Part shown: positions 23,339 through 29,119 of the stretch, piece by piece
How positions within the stretch are numbered: position 1 is the first letter of the stretch
Layout of the letters: each line of letters begins with the position of its first letter
The notes under the pieces: generated by a model
Databases searched by the model: none
Told to the model about the DNA's origin: nothing
Seen by the model: the letters and a program-made list of their open reading frames with translations, nothing else
Assembly (NCBI GenBank): GCA_041655035.1
Contig: JBAZCN010000034.1
Coordinates: forward strand, 1 to 29,119
Direction of reading: 5' to 3'
Length of the DNA stretch: 29,119 nucleotides
Origin: NAT127 sp041655035
GTDB lineage: Bacteria > Pseudomonadota > Gammaproteobacteria > Pseudomonadales > Porticoccaceae
Position numbers and translations under genes: made by a program

Positions 23339-23357
23339 AACCTGACGAGAGAAGGCC

Positions 23358-24095
23358 ATGCGCACCACCCGGATCTTTACCGCCCAGCCGCTCGCAGCCG
23401 ACAGCGAGGTTGCCCTCGCCAGAGACGCCGCGCGCCACCTGGTGACCGTGCTGCGTCTCAAAGCCGGCGACCCGGTGAATCTGTTCAACGGCGACGGCGG
23501 CGAATACCCGGGCGAGATCGTTGCCGCCAGCCCCAAGGCGGTGACCGTGCGCACCGGCGCTCACAGTCCGCAAGATCGGGAATCCCCCCTGCGCACCCTG
23601 CTGGCCATCGGCATCTCCCGCGGCGAACGCTTCGAATGGGTGCTGCAAAAAGCCACGGAGCTGGGGGTGACGGAAATCATTCCCCTCTACACCGAGCGCA
23701 CCGAGGTCAAACTCAAGGGTGACCGGGAGGACAAAAAACAGGCGCGCTGGCAGCAGGTGATCGTCAGCGCCTGCGAACAGTGCGGCCGCAACCGCCTGCC
23801 GGCGCTGCACAATCCCCAGCTCCTGCGGGACTGGCCGGGCCCGCAAGCGGACATCAAGCTGGTGCTGCACCACCGCTCACCGGTGACCCTGCAATCCCTG
23901 GCCAGTCAGACGCCGTACTCAGTCGCGCTGCTGATCGGCCCGGAAGGGGGCCTTTCCGCTTCCGAAATCGCGCAGGCGGAAGGCAGCGGCTTTCAAGCCC
24001 TGACCCTCGGCCCCAGGGTGCTTCGCACCGAAACCGCGCCCATTGTCGCCCTGGGAATATTCCAGGGATTGTGGGGCGATTTCCAGGGAGCGTGA
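23358..24095 (+). CDS. rsmE: 16S rRNA (uracil1498-N3)-methyltransferase
   Basis: A 245-residue SPOUT-class methyltransferase that methylates U1498 of 16S rRNA with SAM. The N-terminal PUA-like domain starts TTRIFTAQPLA and includes HLVTVLRLKAGD. The C-terminal SPOUT domain has the GERFEWVLQKATELGVTEIIPLYTERTEV segment, SACEQCGRNRLP, and the trefoil-knot motifs LLIGPEGGLSASEI and LGPRVLRTETAP. The ribosome binding site GAGAGAAGG precedes the ATG. It follows metF by 104 nt and may share its transcript. A terminator-like hairpin lies just beyond the stop. Confidence 0.96.
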   Translation: MRTTRIFTAQPLAADSEVALARDAARHLVTVLRLKAGDPVNLFNGDGGEYPGEIVAASPKAVTVRTGAHSPQDRESPLRTLLAIGISRGERFEWVLQKATELGVTEIIPLYTERTEVKLKGDREDKKQARWQQVIVSACEQCGRNRLPALHNPQLLRDWPGPQADIKLVLHHRSPVTLQSLASQTPYSVALLIGPEGGLSASEIAQAEGSGFQALTLGPRVLRTETAPIVALGIFQGLWGDFQGA

Positions 24096-24106
24096 TTCGT
24101 GCCCGC

Positions 24107-24135
24107 CCGAAACACGATCAGTTTCGGCGCTCTTT
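24107..24135 (+). terminator. Probable intrinsic terminator after rsmE
   Basis: CCGAAAC (24107-24113) and GTTTCGG (24121-24127) form a perfect 7-bp stem with a 7-nt loop, 12 nt after the rsmE stop. CGCTCTTTT follows, giving a short T run at 24132-24135. Confidence 0.6.
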
Positions 24136-24289
24136 TCGGCCTCGATGGCGGCGAAGCCGGCGGAATGCTCAGATCGATTCGGAGGAGCTTTCCGGAGATA
24201 TGCCCGCGCCGGAGTAAAATTACCGGAGCGCTCGCGCCCACCCGTGCGGCCAGCGCTGCACATCCAGGCCACTCTCTCGAGGACCAGGC

Positions 24290-24706
24290 ATGAAGTACGA
24301 AGGTCGATGCTTGTGTGGGGAAATCTCCTACATATGCTCAGGTGAACCAGTGTTCCAGTTCAACTGTCATTGCCGTGACTGCCAAAGGAGTACCGGCGCC
24401 GCTTATGCCCCGATCATGTTTTTCCAGCGCAAAGATATTCACATAAACGGCAACCTGAAATTCTATGAATCCAAAGGTGGAAGCGGGAAGGTCATCAGCC
24501 GGGGATTTTGTCCATCATGCGGCGCTCAGATCGTTGGTGATGTCGAGGATGCGTCACCGCTGCTCTCGATACGACCGGGAACGCTTGACGATACAGATTC
24601 ATACCGGCCCAGCGCAAACGTGTATACCGCTCATGCCGCCTCGTGGGACGCCATGGATCCGACCCTGCCAAAATTTGCCGCCATGCCGCCGCGCAAAGGC
24701 GCCTGA
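24290..24706 (+). CDS. GFA / CENP-V domain zinc protein
   Basis: A 138-residue protein of the GFA family (PF04828), named after glutathione-dependent formaldehyde-activating enzyme. Most members have no proven activity. Zinc-binding cysteines are visible in the usual places: GRCLCGEISY (C8, C10), FNCHCRDCQRSTGAAY, and FCPSCGAQI. The start ATG at 24290 has CGAGGA upstream. A second, only distantly similar GFA protein is encoded on the other strand at 25686-26171, and a methyltransferase lies between them. The substrate is unknown. Confidence 0.9.
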   Translation: MKYEGRCLCGEISYICSGEPVFQFNCHCRDCQRSTGAAYAPIMFFQRKDIHINGNLKFYESKGGSGKVISRGFCPSCGAQIVGDVEDASPLLSIRPGTLDDTDSYRPSANVYTAHAASWDAMDPTLPKFAAMPPRKGA

Positions 24707-24827
24707 CATTTGCTTCCAGCCGGCGACATGTCGTGACGCGGCTCGACTCAAAGGTCATGCATGGGGTGGCCGCTGGAACTTTTCTCGAACGCATGGAAAC
24801 AGATTCACAAATCATCGGGAGGCGCAA

Positions 24828-25616
24828 ATGGTGAATGAGCAGATCCACTTCGACGACGGGGTGGCCTACGAACGATATATGGGAAGGTGGAGCCAGCTTG
24901 TGGGTGACGTCTTCCTCGACTGGCTTGTCCCGCAGCCGGGTTTGCGATGGCTCGATGTCGGTTGTGGCAACGGCGCCTTTACCGAGATGGTCGTCGAGCG
25001 GTGCGCTCCGGCTTCCGTCCAGGGGATAGATCCATCCGAGGAACAGCTTGCCTATGCTCGCACACGATCTTCGCTGCGCGACACACTGTTGCATCGAGCC
25101 GACGCAATGGCGTTGCCTTTCGCCGACAATGCGTTCGACGTCGCGGTCATGCCGCTGGTGATCTTCTTCGTTCCCGACCCCGCCAGGGGCGTTGCTGAAA
25201 TGGCACGGGTGGCCTGTCCTGGCGGTGCTGTCGCCGCCTACGCCTGGGACATGGCCGGTGGCGGCTTTCCCTACAAGCTGCTGCGGGATGAGATGCGTGA
25301 GCTGGGTATCGCGGTTCCGGCACCACCGAGCCCCGACGCGTCCCGACTGGATGCGATGCGGGATCTGTGGGCTGGTGCCGGCCTGGATCGTATCGACACG
25401 CGGGAGATCGCCGTGCAGCGCACATTCGTCGATTTCGACGACTACTGGACAGCCATACTCGGCGGGTCGAGCGTCGGCTCAAAGCTCGCGGCCATGGCGC
25501 CCAGGGATCTCGCGCTTCTCAAAACCCGGATCCACGCCCGCCTGCCGGCAGATGATTCCGGCCGTATCACCTACAGTGCCCGGGCGAACGCGGTGAAGGG
25601 CTATGCGCCCAGATAA
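24828..25616 (+). CDS. Class I SAM-dependent methyltransferase (Methyltransf_11 type)
   Basis: A 262-residue protein with a typical small-molecule methyltransferase core: motif I WLDVGCGNGAFTEMV (about 42-56), the acidic loop VQGIDPSEEQLAYAR, motif II region ADAMALPFADNAFDVAVMPLVIFFV, and PGGAVAAYAWDM. The N-terminus (FDDGVAYERYMGRWSQLVGDVFLDWL) is common in proteins annotated as UbiE-like or arsenite-type methyltransferases without a proven substrate. The start at 24828 follows GGGAGG. It is on the same strand as the first GFA gene (121-nt gap) and converges with the second one. Confidence 0.88.
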   Translation: MVNEQIHFDDGVAYERYMGRWSQLVGDVFLDWLVPQPGLRWLDVGCGNGAFTEMVVERCAPASVQGIDPSEEQLAYARTRSSLRDTLLHRADAMALPFADNAFDVAVMPLVIFFVPDPARGVAEMARVACPGGAVAAYAWDMAGGGFPYKLLRDEMRELGIAVPAPPSPDASRLDAMRDLWAGAGLDRIDTREIAVQRTFVDFDDYWTAILGGSSVGSKLAAMAPRDLALLKTRIHARLPADDSGRITYSARANAVKGYAPR

Positions 25617-25685
25617 ATTTGAGCAGGAGCTGCGGGGCCATCACCGCGAGTCAGCTACCGAGCAAGCCACCGGGCGGGGTCCACG

Positions 25686-26171
25686 TCAGCCGTCCAATCC
25701 CAACCGCGTATGCCACTCGGCCAGCGCCTCGTCGGGGTAGCCGTCGAACTGGCGGTCCGCCGGGGCTGCTCCCGTCTCGACCCAGCCTGCCTTCGAGCCG
25801 AGCATCATGTGGGAGTATTCCGGCGGCACCGGCAGCTCGGTATCAATGGCCGAGGCAAAGGGGTGAACCAGGTCCGGCCATTCAGGGCTGTATACCCAGA
25901 GCGCACTGCCGCACTCGCGACAGAAGTGCCGTTCGCCGCTGCTGACCGCCACCGTGCCGTCCGGCTGGCGCAGCCGCGCGTGATAAACAGCGATCGCCTC
26001 GCGCCCGCTGACCTGCAGGCTGCCGGCGTCTCCGCCAATATTGACGGCGTAGCCGCCACCGCCCTGGGTTTTGCGGCAGATCGAGCAATAACATCGTTGG
26101 TAGGGGTACGGATGGACGCTTTCCAGGCTGAAATTCACCGCGCCACAGTGACATGAACCTTCGAGATACAT
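25686..26171 (-). CDS. GFA / CENP-V domain zinc protein (second copy)
   Basis: A 161-residue GFA-family protein (PF04828). The cysteine pattern is intact: GSCHCGAVNFSL at the N-terminus, RCYCSICRKTQGGGGYAVNIGG, and HFCRECGSALWVYSPEWP. The ATG at 26171 has GGGAGAG just upstream; an earlier in-frame start would add 27 residues of Arg/Ala-rich sequence that overlap the sodC tail. It lies 46 nt after sodC on the same strand, with a strong hairpin between, so its level may be set by partial read-through. The function is unknown. Confidence 0.9.
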   Translation of the reverse strand: MYLEGSCHCGAVNFSLESVHPYPYQRCYCSICRKTQGGGGYAVNIGGDAGSLQVSGREAIAVYHARLRQPDGTVAVSSGERHFCRECGSALWVYSPEWPDLVHPFASAIDTELPVPPEYSHMMLGSKAGWVETGAAPADRQFDGYPDEALAEWHTRLGLDG

Positions 26172-26189
26172 GACGCTCTCCCGTCGACA

Positions 26190-26210
26190 GCGGGGCGCGG
26201 CACGCCCCGC
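26190..26210 (-). terminator. Perfect 8-bp GC hairpin between sodC and the GFA gene
   Basis: GCGGGGCG (26190-26197) and CGCCCCGC (26203-26210) flank a 5-nt loop, 7 nt past the sodC stop on the minus strand. No U tract follows, so it is more likely an attenuating or mRNA-stabilising stem than a full terminator. Confidence 0.45.
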
Positions 26211-26217
26211 ACGGTTA

Positions 26218-26751
26218 TCAGATCTCGCCGCAGGCCATGCGGCTGCCGCCACCGCCCAGCGGCTCGGGATGATCCGCGTGGTTGTCGCCGCCGGCGTGAA
26301 TCATCAGCGCGCGACCTTCGATCTCTGCGAGCTTCTTGATCCGCGGCGCCAGCACCGGGTAGTCCGCCGAGCCATCGGCGTTCACGTACAGCGCCGGCAG
26401 ATCGCCCAGGTGGCCATCCTCATAGGGGCCGAGGTGCTTGCCGGTCTTCTCCGGATCGTAATGGCCGCCCGCAGCCTCCGCGGCGCTCATCTTGCCGTTC
26501 TTCTCGGCGGGGTCGCAGCTGCCGTTTTCGTGCACATGAAACCCGTGCACCCCGGCGGGCAGCGATGTCAGCTGGGGCGTAAACAGCAGGCCGTGGTCGG
26601 TTTCGCTGATGGTAACGCTACCGATATCCTGTTGCTCGCCTGCGGCGTCCACCAGGTTGATGGTTACTTCCTGCGAGGCGGCCTGGGCAACGCCGATGGA
26701 GCCGATGGAAAGCGCCACGGCCAGTGCCAGCCAGTTCTTGTTCGATTTCAT
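26218..26751 (-). CDS. sodC: Cu/Zn superoxide dismutase, periplasmic
   Basis: A 177-residue precursor with a Sec signal peptide (MKSNKNWLALAVALSIGSIGVAQA). It converts superoxide to hydrogen peroxide and oxygen in the periplasm. All metal ligands are visible: copper His72 and His74 (HGFHVHENGSC), bridging His97 (GGHYDP), zinc His106, His114 and Asp117 (KHLGPYEDGHLGD), copper His152 (MIHAGGDNHADHP). The structural disulfide would join Cys79 and Cys174. The GGAGGAG ribosome binding site lies 8 nt before the start. A b561 cytochrome is encoded upstream on the same strand (253-nt gap), suggesting a shared role in superoxide handling. Confidence 0.97.
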   Translation of the reverse strand: MKSNKNWLALAVALSIGSIGVAQAASQEVTINLVDAAGEQQDIGSVTISETDHGLLFTPQLTSLPAGVHGFHVHENGSCDPAEKNGKMSAAEAAGGHYDPEKTGKHLGPYEDGHLGDLPALYVNADGSADYPVLAPRIKKLAEIEGRALMIHAGGDNHADHPEPLGGGGSRMACGEI

Positions 26752-27004
26752 GCTTATCTCCTCCAGTGGGTGCACGTAGGCATCAGACAGAGCGGAAAGC
26801 CGGTCGTTCAGAATTTATTCGCGGGCCCGCCCTGCGGTGAATCACAGCGACAAGTGTACCAAACCCGTTTCATCGAAGAGACCGCGATCTCGGGCCCAGG
26901 TACGCCGCTGTCCATCCAGTGCCCGCGGCGCTGTCGCGATTGCCGGCCGCCAGGGCCAGGCCGCCATCCGACGACGCCAGCCCCGGCAGAAGTGGCAGGT
27001 GCCG

Positions 27005-27526
27005 TCAGATCATGCGCCGCAGCACGCCGTCCTTCCTGACGAAATGGTGCAGCAGGGCAATCCCGATATGACCGACGATCATGACCAGCAGCAACCAGGC
27101 GATCGGAGAATGCAGGCTGCCGATGCTGGCCATCCAGGGAATCCCGTCGCCCTTGGCGGCCAGCTGAACACCAAAGGCCGTCCAGCCGTAACCGTTACCC
27201 ACCATGGTCAGGATGCCGGTGACGGGCATCAGCACCATGCCGGCGTACAGCAGGAAGTGCCCCGCCTTGACCAGGAACGCGGTGGCCGGATCCTGCTCGG
27301 GGCGGTTGTCCTTCTGTTTCGCCACCCAGCCGAGCCGCAGTACCACCAGCACCAACAGCAGCGAACCGATGGAGACGTGCCAGGGCACCAGGGTCTGGCC
27401 AACCCAGTGCTCGCCATCGGCTATGCGATCAAAGAGTTTCAACAGCTGCCAGCCGATCAGCAAGGCCATCAGCCAGTGAAACCATCGGGAAATACTCCCG
27501 TAGCGCTCTCTCGAGTCACCGCTCAT
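27005..27526 (-). CDS. Cytochrome b561, CybB-like
   Basis: A 173-residue four-helix diheme membrane protein of the bacterial b561 family. Histidines at heme-ligand positions appear in SRWFHWLMA, VPWHVSIGSL, KAGHFLLYAG, LHSPIAW and the C-terminal VGHIGIALLHHFVRKDGVLRRM. E. coli CybB of this family works as a superoxide:ubiquinone oxidoreductase. The position just upstream of sodC fits a similar function, but this is inference. The start at 27526 (MSGDSRERYG) has AAGGAG 8 nt upstream; the ATG nine codons earlier lies before that site and is less likely. It is not closely similar to the b561 domain at 2034-3317. Confidence 0.9.
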   Translation of the reverse strand: MSGDSRERYGSISRWFHWLMALLIGWQLLKLFDRIADGEHWVGQTLVPWHVSIGSLLLVLVVLRLGWVAKQKDNRPEQDPATAFLVKAGHFLLYAGMVLMPVTGILTMVGNGYGWTAFGVQLAAKGDGIPWMASIGSLHSPIAWLLLVMIVGHIGIALLHHFVRKDGVLRRMI

Positions 27527-27675
27527 ATACCACTCCTTTCTTGGATCCATCATCAGGTACGATCATTGCCGTTCGATAACAAGCCCGTCTTTGCCGGGCA
27601 TGCGTTTCAGGGGGTCGGCCACCACCTGCCGCTTGGCCGCAGCGGCGGATAAATCCGGCAATGGCCAGCCGCTCG

Positions 27676-28617
27676 CTAGTGATCCAGCGCCTCCAGCTTC
27701 TCGATGGCCCTTTCAGGCAGGGACAGGTTCGCCGCCCCGGCCAGTTCATCGAGCTGCGCCAGGGCGGTGGCGCTGGCAATGGGGGCGGTGACGCCCGGGC
27801 GGCTCATCAGCCAGGCCAGCGCGACCTGGGCAGGAGTGGCCGAGACATCCTCCGCCACCTCGAGGAGGACGCTCAGCAGGCTCTGGCCGCGGTCATCGAA
27901 GTAGCCTTTCAGGAGGTCCGCCCGGGCGCTGCCTCGCAGGTCCTCGACAGCCTTGTACTTCCCGGTCAGGAAGCCGCTCGCCAGTGAGAAATAACTCACT
28001 ACCCCGAGTTCGTGCTCCTCGGCCACCCCAGCCAACTCGCCCTCGAAGCCGGTGCGGTCATAGAGGTTATAGAGCGGCTGTATCATCTCGTAGCGGGGCA
28101 GGCCTTGCTCCCGGGAGACCGCCAGCGCCTCGCGCAGGCGCCCGGCCGAGTAGTTGGAAGCGCCGATGGCGCGAACCTTGCCGGCCTCGACCAGCCTCGC
28201 AAAGGCGGCAAGGGTTTCCTCCAGCGGCACCTCCTGGTCGTCGATATGGGCGAAGTAGACGTCCAGGTAGTCGGTGCCGAGGCGCCGCAGGGAATCCTCG
28301 ACGGCCGTTTCGACATTGGCCGCCGATAGCCCCTTGCGCGGCTCCCACAGGCCGACCTTGCTCATCAGCACGATGTCATCGCGCCGGCCGCGCCGCGCCA
28401 GCCACCGGCCCAGCACCGTTTCCGATTCGCCACCGCTGTGGCCGGGCACCCAGGCCGAGTAGACATCGGCGGTATCGAGAGCGTTGAAACCGCACTCGAC
28501 GAAGCGATCGAGCAGGGCGAAGGAGCGCGCTTCATCGGCAGTCCAGCCAAAGACGTTGCCGCCAAAGACGAGGGGAGCGATTTCGAGGCCGGAACGGCCC
28601 AGTTGACGTTTCTGCAT
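27676..28617 (-). CDS. Aldo/keto reductase
   Basis: A 313-residue NADPH-dependent oxidoreductase of the AKR superfamily with a (beta/alpha)8 barrel. The catalytic tetrad is complete: Asp48 and Tyr53 (NALDTADVYSAW), Lys87 (LMSKVG), His124 (DVYFAHIDD). The cofactor end shows VALAWLMSRPGVTAPIASATALAQLDE. The N-terminus RQLGRSGLEIAPLVFGGN is typical of the YajO/YhdN-like group that reduces a broad range of aldehydes. A GAAGGA ribosome binding site lies just before the ATG. The SDR gene ends 24 nt upstream on the same strand, so the two form an operon. Confidence 0.93.
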   Translation of the reverse strand: MQKRQLGRSGLEIAPLVFGGNVFGWTADEARSFALLDRFVECGFNALDTADVYSAWVPGHSGGESETVLGRWLARRGRRDDIVLMSKVGLWEPRKGLSAANVETAVEDSLRRLGTDYLDVYFAHIDDQEVPLEETLAAFARLVEAGKVRAIGASNYSAGRLREALAVSREQGLPRYEMIQPLYNLYDRTGFEGELAGVAEEHELGVVSYFSLASGFLTGKYKAVEDLRGSARADLLKGYFDDRGQSLLSVLLEVAEDVSATPAQVALAWLMSRPGVTAPIASATALAQLDELAGAANLSLPERAIEKLEALDH

Positions 28618-28641
28618 TTTTCCTTCCTCTCTGATGTTGTG

Positions 28642-29119
28642 TTACGCGATGCTCTCGACGATGCCGCCGTCCACCCGCAATGCGGCGCCAGTGGTGGCGC
28701 TGGCCTGTGGCGACGCGGCATAGACACAGAGGTTGGCGACCTCCTCGGGGCTGGCAAAGCGCCGCAACAAGGTCGACGGGCGGTTCTCCTCGAGGAACAG
28801 GGCTTCCATTGCCGATGCCGACACACCGCGCTCGGCGGCCTGCTCCGCCATCATGGCGACTGTCCCTTCGGTACGGGTCGGCCCGGGCAGGATGGTGTTT
28901 ACGGTGACGCCGGTGCCGGCCAGCACCTTCGCCAGTCCACGGGACAGGCCCTGCAGCGCCGTCTTGCTGACGCCATAATGAACCATTTCCGTGGGTATGT
29001 TCAGTGCCGATTCGCTGGAGATAAACTGAATCCGCCCCCAGCCCCGGTCCCGCATGCCCTTGGCATAATGGCGGGCCAGCCGCACACCACTGAGCACATT
29101 GACCTGGAAGAACTCTTCC
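28642..29119 (-). CDS. Short-chain dehydrogenase/reductase (C-terminal part; 5' end outside window)
   Basis: About 159 C-terminal residues of an SDR are present; the frame stays open to the window edge (EEFFQVN precedes LSGVRLAR). The catalytic Ser in FISSESA and the Tyr-x-x-x-Lys motif YGVSK are visible, followed by VNTILPGPTRTEG and the typical C-terminal SPEEVANLCVYAASPQASATTGAALRVDGGIV. The NAD(P) glycine motif lies outside. The substrate cannot be told. It is cotranscribed with the aldo/keto reductase 24 nt downstream. Confidence 0.93.
   Translation of the reverse strand, partial: EEFFQVNVLSGVRLARHYAKGMRDRGWGRIQFISSESALNIPTEMVHYGVSKTALQGLSRGLAKVLAGTGVTVNTILPGPTRTEGTVAMMAEQAAERGVSASAMEALFLEENRPSTLLRRFASPEEVANLCVYAASPQASATTGAALRVDGGIVESIA

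Overview
The window looks like chromosomal DNA of a GC-rich gammaproteobacterium. The core gene order sahR-metK on one strand and tkt-epd-pgk-fba on the other resembles, from memory, the layout in Pseudomonas and related orders (Pseudomonadales/Cellvibrionales-like). The Epd-type dehydrogenase, class II aldolase and YhaV/PrlF pair also fit a gammaproteobacterium. The species cannot be named from the sequence alone. No rRNA, tRNA, CRISPR array or intact transposase was seen.

Layout. (1) 1-3317: the 3' end of an unrecognised gene, a complete HI1419/HI1420-type toxin-antitoxin pair, a YceI lipoprotein, and a cytochrome b561 fused to a second YceI domain. (2) 3318-8645: an AT-richer accessory stretch. 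It holds small stress-type genes (ABM-domain protein, EF-hand protein, CsbD), a prlF-yhaV toxin-antitoxin module with a palindromic operator, an unknown pair (a frameshifted glycine-rich membrane-type protein and a zinc-ribbon/TM protein), and a RelE-type toxin broken by a frameshift beside its intact antitoxin. Between them lie a fossil of a toxin gene and several short repeat relics. This is the plastic part of the window. (3) 8645-16503, minus strand: transketolase, Epd/GAPDH, phosphoglycerate kinase and class II aldolase, followed by an alpha/beta hydrolase and a GlcD-like FAD oxidoreductase. (4) 16609-18392: alkaline phosphatase behind a Pho-box-like element, divergent from sahR, which has a 24-bp perfect palindrome in front of it. 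(5) 18393-24095, plus strand: the S-adenosylmethionine cycle (SahR-type regulator, MetK, AhcY, MetF), then RsmE. (6) 24290-29119: two GFA-family zinc proteins around a SAM methyltransferase, then a minus-strand redox group of an SDR, an aldo/keto reductase, a CybB-like b561 cytochrome and Cu/Zn superoxide dismutase.

How the genes work together. MetK makes SAM. Methyltransferases, of which RsmE and the 24828 gene are local examples, turn it into SAH. AhcY clears SAH to homocysteine, and MetF supplies methyl-THF for remethylation. The SahR-type regulator presumably senses SAH and controls the block through the palindrome. Tkt, Epd, Pgk and Fba interconvert triose, tetrose and pentose phosphates. 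SodC with the CybB-like cytochrome would handle superoxide at the periplasmic face. The most unusual material is the unknown gene pair at 6272-7749, the decayed toxin modules around it, the YceI/b561-YceI pair, and the placement of a probably phosphate-regulated phoA directly upstream of the tkt operon.
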